In this document: piece by piece, positions 17,345 to 25,336 of the stretch
Position numbering within the stretch: position 1 is the first letter of the stretch
Layout: each line of letters starts with the position of its first letter
DNA from: Streptomyces tagetis
GTDB lineage: Bacteria; Actinomycetota; Actinomycetes; Streptomycetales; Streptomycetaceae
Direction of reading: 5' to 3'
Assembly (NCBI RefSeq): GCF_018069565.1
Contig: NZ_JAGPNL010000001.1
Location: 1,364,001-1,428,000, forward strand
DNA: 64,000 nt
Notes under the pieces: generated by a model
Seen by the model: only the letters and a program-made list of their open reading frames with translations
Database searches by the model: none
What the model was told of the DNA's origin: nothing
Program-made: the position numbers and the translations under genes

Positions 17345-18787
17345 TCAGCCGCGGCCGGAACCGTCCGCCGCCCGCTGGGAACGCGCCAGTTCGGAGCGCC
17401 GGTAGGAGTAGGCGAAGTAGATCACCACACCGAGGGCGAACCAGACGGCGAACCGCACCCACGTCTGCCACTGGAGGAAGGTGATCAGCCAGACCGAGAA
17501 GACCACCCCCAGCGCCGGCACCACCGGCATCCACGGGGTACGGAAGGACCGCGGCAGGTCCGGCCGCCGGTAGCGCAGCACGATCACCGCCGTGCACACC
17601 ACCACGAAGGCGAGCAGGATGCCGATGTTGGTCAGCTCGGCCGCCTCGCCGATCGGCAGGAAACCGGCGATCAGTGCCGACGCCGCCCCCACGATCCAGG
17701 TGACCCGGGTCGGCACGTGCCGCGTCGGGTGCGTCTTGGCGAACCACCTGGGCAGCAGCCCGTCCCGGCTCATGCTGAACCACACCCGGGTCACGCCCAG
17801 CATGAAGGTGAACATCACCGTCAGGATGCCGATGATGGCGCCCACCGCGATGACGTCGGCGAGACCGCCCAGCCCCACCGACTTGAACGCCGTCGAGAAG
17901 CCGCTCTCCTTGTCGATGCTCCGGTAGTCCTGCATGCCCGTCAGCACCAGGCAGGCCGCCACGTACAGCACCATCGAGATCACCAGCGAGTAGATGATCG
18001 CCTTCGGCATGTGCCGCTGCGCGTCCTTGGACTCCTCGGCCGCCGTCGACATGGCGTCGTAGCCGAAGACGGCGAAGAACACCGTCGCCGCGCCCGTGAA
18101 CGCCCCGCCGACCCCGTAGGGGAAGAACGGGTCGTAGTGCGAGGTGTCGATGTGGAAGACGCCCACCGCGATCACCAGCAGCACCACCAGCACCTTGAGC
18201 ACGACCACGACCATCTCGAACCGTGCCGCGTTGCGGATGCCGAGGGTCAGCAGATACGCGATCAGCAGGCAGAGCACCGCCGCGAACAGGTCGACCCGGT
18301 GCCCCTCGCCGGTGCCCGGGGCGCCCAGCATCCACCGCGGCAGGTCCACGCCCATCTCGCCGACCAGGAAGCCGAAGTAGCCGGAGATGCCGATGGCGAC
18401 CACCGCCACGATCGCGGTGTACTCCAGCAGCAGGTCCCAGCCGATGAACCAGCCCGCGAACTCGCCGAGCACCACATAGCCGTACGTGTAGGCCGAACCG
18501 GCCTTCGGGATCATCCCGGCGAACTCCGCGTACGACAGCGCCGCCGCCGCGCTCGCCGCACCCGCGATCAGGAACGAGACCAGGACCGCCGGACCCGCGG
18601 TGCCGTTGGCGACCGTCCCGGCCAGGGTGAAGATGCCCGCCCCGATGATGCCGCCCACGCCGATCGCGGTGAGCTGCCACAGCCCGAGCGAACGCACCAG
18701 TCCGGTGCCCTCGCCCGCCTCCGTCTCCTCGATGCTCTCGATGGGTTTGCGCCGCAGGATGCCCTCGCCCATGCGGAGCCGGGCCAT
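17345..18787 (-). CDS. APC-family cationic amino acid permease
   Basis: A 480-residue integral membrane transporter with about 12 hydrophobic segments. The first helix region reads LTAIGVGGIIGAGIFTLAG, the substrate-backbone-binding GxGxxxG signature of APC transporters, and the mid-protein segment FFAVFGYDAMSTAAEESKDAQRHMPKAI is the family's conserved helix 6 to loop block. Close in pattern to YfnA/CAT-type permeases for branched or cationic amino acids with proton symport. The ATG at 18787 is preceded by GAGGTGAGG. It stands alone: convergent with the CapA-like gene, divergent from the deacetylase. Substrate is not readable from sequence. Confidence 0.92.
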   Translation of the reverse strand: MARLRMGEGILRRKPIESIEETEAGEGTGLVRSLGLWQLTAIGVGGIIGAGIFTLAGTVANGTAGPAVLVSFLIAGAASAAAALSYAEFAGMIPKAGSAYTYGYVVLGEFAGWFIGWDLLLEYTAIVAVVAIGISGYFGFLVGEMGVDLPRWMLGAPGTGEGHRVDLFAAVLCLLIAYLLTLGIRNAARFEMVVVVLKVLVVLLVIAVGVFHIDTSHYDPFFPYGVGGAFTGAATVFFAVFGYDAMSTAAEESKDAQRHMPKAIIYSLVISMVLYVAACLVLTGMQDYRSIDKESGFSTAFKSVGLGGLADVIAVGAIIGILTVMFTFMLGVTRVWFSMSRDGLLPRWFAKTHPTRHVPTRVTWIVGAASALIAGFLPIGEAAELTNIGILLAFVVVCTAVIVLRYRRPDLPRSFRTPWMPVVPALGVVFSVWLITFLQWQTWVRFAVWFALGVVIYFAYSYRRSELARSQRAADGSGRG

Positions 18788-19028
18788 GCGCCTCACCTCT
18801 TCGTGGTCGGCAAACGGCTGACGGGGGATCAGGATGGCGCAGAGTGGCCGAGCGCGAAAGACGTTCCCCGCACCCGGCACGGGATCTCCGCACCGGCTCG
18901 CGCCGACCGCCCCGAGCCCCCTCGCGCGCGCCGGCGCGGGTCCGGCCGCTCGGCCGGGCGGGTGGAATCGCACCGCCGCCCCGGTGTTGCTCAGGTGCGC
19001 CGGTGTCCCCCCGGGCGAGTCATGAGAC

Positions 19029-19871
19029 ATGACGAAGGACCAGTTGCTCACACGGCGCCGGGCGCTCCTCGCCGGCGCGGCGGCGGTGACGGCCGCCGGC
19101 ACCGCCGGGGCGCTCGCGCTGGGCCGGGGAGCGCCGCCCGCCCGGCCGCCCGTCTCCGCACCCGCCCCGGGCACCGTGCCGTCCCGCCCCCTGAAGCCCT
19201 CCGCCTACCGGCTCGACCCCCTCACCGGCTACGGCGCCCCCCGGCCCGCGCCCCACCGCCCCCCGGTGCGCAGCGAACCCCTGCTGAGCATGACCGGCCG
19301 CGGGCGCACCATGCTGCTCACCTTCGACGACGGCCCCCACCCCCGCTACACCCCCCAGATCCTGGACACGCTGGCCGAGTACGAGGTCCGCGCCACCTTC
19401 TTCGTCTGCGGGGAGATGGCCGAGGCGCACCCCGCCCTGGTGGCGCGGATGGCCGAGGACGGTCACATCGTCGGCAACCACACCTGGACCCACCCGCTCC
19501 TGACCAGCCTGCGGCACGGACGCATCCGCTCCGAGATGGAACGCACCAGCGAGATCGTCGAGAAGGTCTACGGGAAGCGCCCCCAGTGGTTCCGGGCGCC
19601 CTACGGGGCGTGGAACCGCTCCGTCTTCCAGCTCGGCGCCGACCTCGGCATGGAGCCGCTGGCCTGGACCGTGGACAGCCTCGACTGGACCACCCCCGGC
19701 ACCGGCACCATCATCGAGCGGATCGAGAAAGGCGCCGCCCCCGGCGTCGTGGTGCTCTCGCACGACGCCGGGGGCGACCGTTCGCAGAGCGTCGACGCCC
19801 TGCGCTCCTACCTGCCGCGCCTGCTCGACTCCGGCTACCACCTCACCGTGCCCCGACGGCAGTTCACCTGA
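19029..19871 (+). CDS. Secreted polysaccharide deacetylase (NodB family)
   Basis: A 280-residue exported carbohydrate esterase family 4 enzyme. The N-terminus has a twin-arginine-like signal (TRRRALLAGAAAVTAAGTAGALAL), then a Pro-rich linker to about residue 90. NodB motifs are complete: TFDDGPHP (D100 and D101), HTWTHP (metal histidines), RAPYGAWN, DSLDW and LSHDAGG. It removes N-acetyl groups from peptidoglycan, chitin or related glycans at the cell surface. The start ATG 19029 precedes the signal. It is divergent from the permease gene (241 bp between) and convergent with the sortase gene. Confidence 0.93.
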   Translation: MTKDQLLTRRRALLAGAAAVTAAGTAGALALGRGAPPARPPVSAPAPGTVPSRPLKPSAYRLDPLTGYGAPRPAPHRPPVRSEPLLSMTGRGRTMLLTFDDGPHPRYTPQILDTLAEYEVRATFFVCGEMAEAHPALVARMAEDGHIVGNHTWTHPLLTSLRHGRIRSEMERTSEIVEKVYGKRPQWFRAPYGAWNRSVFQLGADLGMEPLAWTVDSLDWTTPGTGTIIERIEKGAAPGVVVLSHDAGGDRSQSVDALRSYLPRLLDSGYHLTVPRRQFT

Positions 19872-19904
19872 CCCGCCGCCCGCCCGCCCGTCCGGCCGGA
19901 CCGC

Positions 19905-20570
19905 TCAGCGGACCTCGACCAGGCGGGCGAAGGCGACGACGTTGCCCTCGTAGCCGTTCTGCTGGGAGAAGCCGCCGCCGCAGGTGATCACCCGCAGCTC
20001 CGGGGCGCCCTTGGAGGCGTAGACCCGGTCGCCGGGGAAGTCGTCCTTGGCGAACACCTCGATGCCGTAGATCTCGAACACCGCGGTCTTCCCGTCCTGC
20101 CGGGAGACCTCGACGCGGTTCCCCTTCTTGAGGGCCCCGAGGCCGTAGAAGACGGCGGGGCCCTGCTTGTTGTCGACGTGGCCGACGACGACCGAGGTGC
20201 CCTTCTCGCCGGGGGTGACGGCGCCCGAGAACCAGCCCGCCAGGTTCGGGTCCTCCGGCGGCGGGGCGTCCACCCAGCCGTCGGCGTCCAGACCGACCGG
20301 CATGACCGGCGCGTCGACCTGGATGGCGGGGATGGTGACCCGGTCGGGGAGCCCGTACGGCAGCGGGGCGGGCCCCGCGGCGGGGAGCAGGGCCTCGGCG
20401 GCGCGGGTGTCCGAGGCCGCCGCGGAGGCGGGCTGCGGCGGGCCCTCGTCGAACTCCCCGGAGCCGTTGCGGATGAGCGCGAGGCCGGTCAGCAGGACCA
20501 GCGCTATTACGCCCCAGGGGGCGCGCTTGCGCCGCCGCTCCTCCTCTTCGGCCAGCTCCGACGCAGACAT
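19905..20570 (-). CDS. Class F sortase
   Basis: A 221-residue membrane-anchored transpeptidase-like enzyme. Residues 8-40 hold a charged N-terminus (EEEERRRKR) and one membrane helix (APWGVIALVLLTGLALI). The sortase domain has the catalytic His in VVVGHVDN, the Cys in VITCGGGFSQQNGYEGN and the Arg in VVAFARLVEV. Sortases cut a sorting signal and join the protein to the wall or to a pilus; class F enzymes are typical of actinobacteria and mostly uncharacterised. The ATG at 20570 (GAGAGGGG upstream) is preferred to an in-frame start 15 codons earlier. Likely substrates are the two small secreted proteins at 20903 and 21574, which flank it. Confidence 0.92.
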   Translation of the reverse strand: MSASELAEEEERRRKRAPWGVIALVLLTGLALIRNGSGEFDEGPPQPASAAASDTRAAEALLPAAGPAPLPYGLPDRVTIPAIQVDAPVMPVGLDADGWVDAPPPEDPNLAGWFSGAVTPGEKGTSVVVGHVDNKQGPAVFYGLGALKKGNRVEVSRQDGKTAVFEIYGIEVFAKDDFPGDRVYASKGAPELRVITCGGGFSQQNGYEGNVVAFARLVEVR

Positions 20571-20902
20571 TCGCCATCCCCTCTCGACCCGGCCGTCGCC
20601 GGGGCGTTCGCGCATACGAGAACGCTAAGCGCGGCGCACCCGGGCGGCGACGGGGGCGGATGCGAACGGGTGGCGTGCCCCCTCTTCCGCGCAGGCCACG
20701 GGATTTCCCCCGGCCGGACGCGGGTGACAGTGTGTGACCTGCGGTGATGACCGGCGGCGCGGTGCCCGCCCGGAACGCCGCTCACCAGGACGGACCAGCG
20801 CCGACATGCGGTGCGGTGCCCGGGAACTGAGGGTTTTGCCGAAGACGCTTACTCGCCGATCGACCGGGGACGGGTCCCGGGGCGTCTTTCGCGGAGGATC
20901 AC
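20571..20902. promoter_or_regulatory. Divergent control region of sortase and 20903 gene, with leader structure
   Basis: This 332-bp gap must hold both promoters; none is fixed with confidence. Just upstream of the 20903 gene, AAGACGC (20842-20848) pairs with GCGTCTT (20882-20888), enclosing a smaller CCGGG/CCCGG stem. The fold ends 5 bases before the GGAGGA Shine-Dalgarno (20893-20898), so it would sit in the mRNA leader. Effect on translation is inference. Confidence 0.45.
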
Positions 20903-21400
20903 ATGCGCAAGACTCGTGCCCTGGCGGCTGCCGGAGCCGCGGTCGCCGTCCTCGGGCTGGCGGCACCCACGGCCACCGCCGGCGGCGACCACCACGACAC
21001 CCCGAGCAACATCGTGGCGCTGCCCAGCGTCATCGCCCGCGGCGGCCAGCTCACCGTCACCGTGGACGGCTGCCCGCAGGGCGGCACGATGACCTCGGAC
21101 GCCTTCCGGACCACCCATCTGACGCCGGTCCGGGGCGCCAACGAGACCTCCCGGGGCACCGCCACCATCGACGAGGACGCCCGTCCGGGCTCGTACGACA
21201 TCACTGTCAACTGCTCGGGCCGGCGGCTGACCCGGCCGGCCGCCTTCACCGTCATCGGCGGGGTCCGCGGCGGTCTGGGCGGCAGCAGCATCACCGGCGC
21301 GACGCCCGCCGACATGGCGATCGGCGGCGGACTGGTGACCGCGGCCGTCGCCGGCGCCGGCCTGTTCTGGATGCGCCGCCGGGCCGAGCGGCGGATCTGA
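20903..21400 (+). CDS. Secreted, C-terminally anchored small protein, probable sortase-linked
   Basis: A 165-residue exported protein: cleavable signal (ALAAAGAAVAVLGLAAPTATA, cut near residue 27), an immunoglobulin-like beta domain of about 90 residues with two Cys (VTVDGCPQGG and DITVNCSGRR), a Gly/Ser/Thr-rich linker (GGLGGSSITGATPAD), one membrane helix and a basic tail (RRRAERR). This is the layout of a sortase substrate, but no LPxTG or LAxTG is seen. It starts at ATG 20903 with GGAGGA 5 bases upstream. The gene at 21574 codes for a similar protein on the other strand, and a class F sortase lies directly upstream. Function unknown. Confidence 0.8.
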   Translation: MRKTRALAAAGAAVAVLGLAAPTATAGGDHHDTPSNIVALPSVIARGGQLTVTVDGCPQGGTMTSDAFRTTHLTPVRGANETSRGTATIDEDARPGSYDITVNCSGRRLTRPAAFTVIGGVRGGLGGSSITGATPADMAIGGGLVTAAVAGAGLFWMRRRAERRI

Positions 21401-21511
21401 GCCCCGCCGCCGGCCCGTACGGCCCGGCCCCCGGGGAGGCGGGCCCGCGGGCTTCTTCCCTCCGGAACGCGGACCGGTGTCGCACGGCCGGTCCGTCCCA
21501 CCCCGCCCCGC

Positions 21512-21557
21512 ACGGCGCTTCGCCCGGACCTCCCCGAGGGGTCCGGGCGAACGCCGT
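21512..21557. terminator. Bidirectional hairpin between the two anchored-protein genes
   Basis: ACGGCG-C-TTCGCCCGGACC-T-CCCC pairs with the complementary stretch ending at 21557 with two bulged bases. It lies between convergent genes and is the likely terminator for both. Confidence 0.7.
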
Positions 21558-21573
21558 CCGGGTCCGGGCGCCG

Positions 21574-22098
21574 TCAGGAGCCGTCCCCGGCGGAGCGGCG
21601 GCGGGTGAGGCGGTGGGCGGCGCCGAGCGAGCCCGCCACGAGCAGCGCGCCCAGGCCGATCCGGGCCGGGTCGAGGCCGGCGATGCTGCCGCCCTCGCCC
21701 GCGTGCACGCCCTTGGGGTGGTGCGTCGGCGACGGCGGATAGGTGTGGCCGCCGCCCGCGATCGTGATCCGGGTGGTGCCGCGCGCGCCGTCACAGGTGA
21801 ACGTGACCTCGTAACTCGTTCCGGGCCGCGCGTCCCGGTAGACCACGGCCTTCGCCGAGGACTCGGTGCGCGGGATGGTCACCGTGTCGAACACCCGGGA
21901 CTCCACCGTCGCCCGGCCCCGGCAGCCGCCCCGGTCGCGTTCCACGCGCAGGGTGACCTCCCCGCCGGGCGCGACGGTGGCCGGATGGACGCTGAAGCCG
22001 AACGGCGTGACGCCGCCGCCGGCTCCGGCGGCCGGGGCGCAGGAAGCGAGGACGCCGGCGCCCAGCAGGGCGGCCGAGGCGACGGGTAGCGCGCGCAT
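21574..22098 (-). CDS. Secreted, C-terminally anchored protein related to 20903 product
   Basis: A 174-residue exported protein with signal (ALPVASAALLGAGVLASCAPAAG; a Cys at about 20 makes a lipobox possible), a beta domain with the same layout as the neighbour (HPATVAPGGEVTLRVERDRGGC ... RDARPGTSYEVTFTC), a His/Pro-rich linker, one membrane helix (IGLGALLVAGSLGAAHRL) and a basic tail. The shared pattern 'DARPGxxYxxTxxC' shows it is a paralogue of the 20903 product. The ATG at 22098 has GGAGG. With the sortase gene these form a three-gene surface locus. Whether it is sortase-anchored, a lipoprotein or simply a membrane protein is open. Confidence 0.78.
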   Translation of the reverse strand: MRALPVASAALLGAGVLASCAPAAGAGGGVTPFGFSVHPATVAPGGEVTLRVERDRGGCRGRATVESRVFDTVTIPRTESSAKAVVYRDARPGTSYEVTFTCDGARGTTRITIAGGGHTYPPSPTHHPKGVHAGEGGSIAGLDPARIGLGALLVAGSLGAAHRLTRRRSAGDGS

Positions 22099-22282
22099 GG
22101 TGAGCCTCCGGGGGTCGAGGAGTGGCCGCGGACCTCTTCCGCTCGCGCCGGGAAAGCACCTCGATGCCCGAAACGCTAGGAAGACACGCCGGGTGGCGCG
22201 ATTCCAGTCGCGCGAACGGGTCAACCGGGTGGGCCGCGCGGGGGACGCGGCCCGCCCCGTCCGGCCGGATCACCCCCTCCGG

Positions 22283-23047
22283 TCAGCCCCCGGCGCCCGG
22301 GAACAGGTTCAGGAACGGCTCCGTCGTCGCGGCGACGCCCCGGCTGTAGGGCGCGTCGAAGTCCCAGATCAGGAAGAGCAGGAAGGCGATCAGCGCGGAG
22401 AACAGCCCGGCGAGCACGAGTTCGCGGGCCGTGCGCCGGATCTGGAGCGCGAAGACCATCCCGACGGTGATGACCGCGCCCACGATCAGCCCGAACCACA
22501 CCACCCCCGGCATGGTGGCCCCGGTCGCGTCGGCACGGGCGTTGCGTGCCTGGTCCGCCGCGGCGACCTGGTCGACGAGCGGCTGGTACGCCTGGGCCTC
22601 GAAGTCGTTCTTCGGCTCGTAGTCGGTGACGTCCGCGCGGACCCGGGCGAGGAGTTCGGTGCCGCGCTCGGTCAGCCGGTCCTCGTCGGCCATGGTCTTC
22701 CACTCGGTGGTCACCACGTGTCCGACATAGGCGTCGACATCCGCGCGGATGCGGTCGCGGACCTCGGGCGGATAGATCCGGACCCGCTCGGAGACCTCGT
22801 GCAGCGCGACGGCCTCTGCCTGTACGTGGTCCTCGGCGGCGCTGCGCGCCTCCCAGACCCCGGCGATGGCCAGGCCCAGGACGATGGCGTACACGACACC
22901 GATCCACATGGTCATGTACTCGATGACGTCGGGGGTCTCGGTGATGTCCTCGTCGTCGGAGGCGGTGCGCTGCCGCAGCAGGGTGACGATGATGACGACA
23001 ACCCCGGCGGCCAGCATCGCGAGGGTCAGAACAAGCCATTCCGGCAC
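22283..23047 (-). CDS. Bestrophin-like (DUF4239) membrane protein
   Basis: A 254-residue membrane protein: one helix at the N-terminus (LVLTLAMLAAGVVVIIVTLL), a second at about 45-65 (WIGVVYAIVLGLAIAGVWEA), a long cytoplasmic or external helical region (about 65-175), and two helices at the end (FGLIVGAVITVGMVFAL and LVLAGLFSALIAFLLFLIW). This is the DUF4239 layout, related in pattern to bestrophin channels; no activity is shown for the family. The gene follows the proline-rich protein gene by 15 bp on the same strand, so the two are probably co-transcribed. Confidence 0.82.
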   Translation of the reverse strand: MPEWLVLTLAMLAAGVVVIIVTLLRQRTASDDEDITETPDVIEYMTMWIGVVYAIVLGLAIAGVWEARSAAEDHVQAEAVALHEVSERVRIYPPEVRDRIRADVDAYVGHVVTTEWKTMADEDRLTERGTELLARVRADVTDYEPKNDFEAQAYQPLVDQVAAADQARNARADATGATMPGVVWFGLIVGAVITVGMVFALQIRRTARELVLAGLFSALIAFLLFLIWDFDAPYSRGVAATTEPFLNLFPGAGG

Positions 23048-23062
23048 GGATTCCTCCAGGGG

Positions 23063-23689
23063 TCAGCGGGCGCGCAGCGCGGCGACGGCGACCACCGCGG
23101 GCACCGTGATGAGCAGGACGAAGACGACGGGCGAGGTGGCCCCGCGCGGGGAGCGCCGCGGCGCCGGGGCGGCCCGGTGGCGCGGGTAGTGCACCGGCGT
23201 CAGCGAGGGGCGGGGCGCCGGTGCGGCCGACGGGACGGACGACGGCGCCGGACTTGGCGGCGCGGGCGGGGGAGGCGGCTCCGTCCGGGGCGGGGCGGGC
23301 CGCTCCGGGACGGGCCGGGGCGGCGCGGGCGGTTTCGCCGCGGGCGGCGGCGTGGGCGTGGGCGTCGGTGCGGGCGCCGGCTTCGGAGGCACCGGCTTCG
23401 GTTCGGGCGGGGGAGGCGGCGGCGGGGGTGGGGGTGGAGGTGGCGGAGGAGGAGTCGGGGTGGGCGTCGGCGTCGGCGCGGGGCACGGCGGGAAACCGGG
23501 CCACGGGGGGCTCCCGGCGACCGCCACCGCCTCGGTGCCGCCGGGGCCGGTCACGGCCCACGCGCAGGCGTCGGCCCGCGCCGGATCGGCGGGGGCGCCG
23601 GCGAACGCGAACACCAGCGTCACCAGGGTCAACGCCCGTAAGGCGGCGGGGGATCGGGGCGATTCGGGTGCAGGCACGACGCAGATCAT
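23063..23689 (-). CDS. Proline-rich secreted protein with C-terminal membrane anchor
   Basis: A 208-residue protein: signal-like N-terminus (ALRALTLVTLVFAFAGAPADPARA), a short domain with two Cys, then about 100 residues dominated by Pro, with Pro-Thr repeats, a run of 16 consecutive prolines and Lys-Pro repeats, and a final membrane helix (VVFVLLITVPAVVAVAALRAR). This is a wall-spanning stalk by composition. The start at 23689 lacks a good Shine-Dalgarno and a GTG four codons in is possible. Co-directional with the DUF4239 gene. It cannot be assigned to a family beyond composition; the reverse strand is also open, but the signal-stalk-anchor layout favours this one. Confidence 0.65.
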   Translation of the reverse strand: MICVVPAPESPRSPAALRALTLVTLVFAFAGAPADPARADACAWAVTGPGGTEAVAVAGSPPWPGFPPCPAPTPTPTPTPPPPPPPPPPPPPPPPEPKPVPPKPAPAPTPTPTPPPAAKPPAPPRPVPERPAPPRTEPPPPPAPPSPAPSSVPSAAPAPRPSLTPVHYPRHRAAPAPRRSPRGATSPVVFVLLITVPAVVAVAALRAR

Positions 23690-24106
23690 GGAGGGCGCCG
23701 GGCCGGGCCGCGCCGGAGTACCCGGCGATTGCCCCTAATGAGGGAACCTGCCCCGCCCCCGGTTTGCGGCCCGCCCACCCCGCCGCACCGACACCCGCAC
23801 CCACGTCCCTCGTACCCGCGTACGAACGAGGGGCGCGCGGGGGGACGCGGGCGCCCGGCGCATCAGTGGGGGCGCCCGGCGCATCAGCGGGCGGCGCCCG
23901 CGTATCGGCAGGGTCGCCAGGGCGGCGGGTCGGCCGAGTGGCGGGTCGCCGGGACGGCGGCCCGACCGGACGGCGGCCCGGCAGCGCGGCGGGCCGAAAG
24001 AAATCCTCGCCGGAGTTGAACACAACCGGCACCCGTGTGCGTACCCAGGGTCGTGCCGCGGCGCAGCAGGGCGCTGCAACACCTTTGCGATGATCGGGGA
24101 TTGACG
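23690..24106. promoter_or_regulatory. Divergent non-coding region with hairpin and direct repeat
   Basis: No gene is seen in this 417-bp gap. CCCTCGT/ACGAGGG (23807-23832) can form a hairpin. An 18-bp direct repeat, GGGCGCCCGGCGCATCAG, occurs at 23849-23866 and 23870-23887. The stretch 24000-24100 is less GC-rich and should hold the promoter of the lipoprotein gene, which starts at 24107. Confidence 0.45.
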
Positions 24107-25018
24107 ATGAAGACCTCCTGGCGGAGCGCCTCGCTCGCGGCGATCGCCGTGTCGGTGCTGGCGCTGACGACGGCCTGCGGCCAGGACGGCGGCGGTGCCG
24201 CCCAGAGCGTGGGCGCCACGGCGGCCCCCGGCGACGTCGGCGAGATCGGCACGGGCGCCGGGATCGGCGCGAGCGCGCCGGCCGAGGCGAGCCCGGCCGT
24301 GCCCGCCGGAAAGCTGTCCGTCTCCACGGACGCCGTGATCGGCAAGCTGGTCACCGACGGCACCGGCCACACCCTCTACCGGTTCGACCAGGACACCGCC
24401 AAGCCGCCCAAGACGACGTGCGAGGCCGACTGCGCCACCGCCTGGCCGCCCGTCGCCGCCGACGACGCCCTCGCCGGCGAGGGCATCGACAAGGCGCTGC
24501 TCGGCGAGGTCACCCGCGCCGACGGCACCAAGCAGCTCACCATCGCCGGCTGGCCCGCGTACCGCTACGCCAAGGACGGCGCCGCCGGCGACGTCAAGGG
24601 CCAGGGCGTCAACGACAAGTGGTTCGCGCTCGCCCCCGACGGCAAGAAGGCCAAGGCCCCCGGGCTCTCCACCCGTAAGGACCCGAAGCTGGGCGAGATC
24701 GTCGTCGACAAGAACGGCATGACCGTCTACCGCTTCATGAAGGACGAGGCGTGGCCCAAGCCGGTCTCGGCGTGCACCGGGGAGTGCCTGGAGAAGTGGC
24801 CGGTCGTCGCTCCCGTCGAGGAGGGCGACACCAAGGGCGTCGTGAAGAAGAACCTGATGACCTTCACCCGGCCCGACGGCGCCAACCAGCAGACGGTGAG
24901 CTGCTGGCCCATCTACACCTTCGTCGGTGACGAGAAGCCCGGCGACACCAACGGCCAGGGTGTCGGCGGCACGTGGTACGCCGTCGCCCCGGACGGAAAG
25001 CCGGTCGGCGCTCCGTAG
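24107..25018 (+). CDS. SCO0930-type lipoprotein with two secreted-repeat domains
   Basis: A 303-residue lipoprotein: signal with lipobox (SVLALTTAC, Cys at about 25), a Gly/Ala/Pro linker to about 70, then two copies of the 'secreted repeat' domain. Each copy has the core TLYRF(D/M)K-like strand, a Cys pair (TCEADCATAWPP and ACTGECLEKWPVV) and a closing TIAGWPAYRYAKD / TVSCWPIYTFVGDE block followed by a GQGV(N/G)xxW(F/Y)A(L/V)APDG strand. The family is common in actinobacterial surface proteins and has no proven function. ATG 24107 is chosen because it opens the signal; the in-frame start at 24035 does not. From memory S. coelicolor SCO0930 is the namesake and lies beside rmdA, as here. Confidence 0.9.
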   Translation: MKTSWRSASLAAIAVSVLALTTACGQDGGGAAQSVGATAAPGDVGEIGTGAGIGASAPAEASPAVPAGKLSVSTDAVIGKLVTDGTGHTLYRFDQDTAKPPKTTCEADCATAWPPVAADDALAGEGIDKALLGEVTRADGTKQLTIAGWPAYRYAKDGAAGDVKGQGVNDKWFALAPDGKKAKAPGLSTRKDPKLGEIVVDKNGMTVYRFMKDEAWPKPVSACTGECLEKWPVVAPVEEGDTKGVVKKNLMTFTRPDGANQQTVSCWPIYTFVGDEKPGDTNGQGVGGTWYAVAPDGKPVGAP

Positions 25019-25336
25019 CGGGACGACGGCTCCCCTCCCCGGGGCCGACGCGGCGCCCGCCCCGACACCACCGCCCACGCGAAGGGAGGTCCGAGGCGGG
25101 CGGCAGCACCACAGCACCACCGGGCGTACGACCTTTGGGCCGCCCCCACCGCCGACCGGCGGCGGGGGCGGCCCGTTTCACATGCCTTTGCCACGCCTTG
25201 CCCCAGGATGGCGCGGGGCACGTGCCGGGGGCAGTGACCGGGAACGGACGGTCAATTTCCGTTTGGGCTCGCCCCTTTGGCGGACGATCAGTAGCCTCGG
25301 CTCGAACACCGGATCGCCTATGCCTTGGAGAGCTGG
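25019..25336 (+). promoter_or_regulatory. Terminator of lipoprotein gene and upstream region of 25337 gene
   Basis: Bases 25137-25154 and 25157-25174 form an 18-bp GC-rich stem with one mismatch, followed by GTTTCA; it is the terminator of the lipoprotein gene. The remainder (25175-25336) has a less GC-rich part near 25245-25310 that likely carries the promoter for the DUF574-rmdA pair. No -10/-35 could be fixed. Confidence 0.6.
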
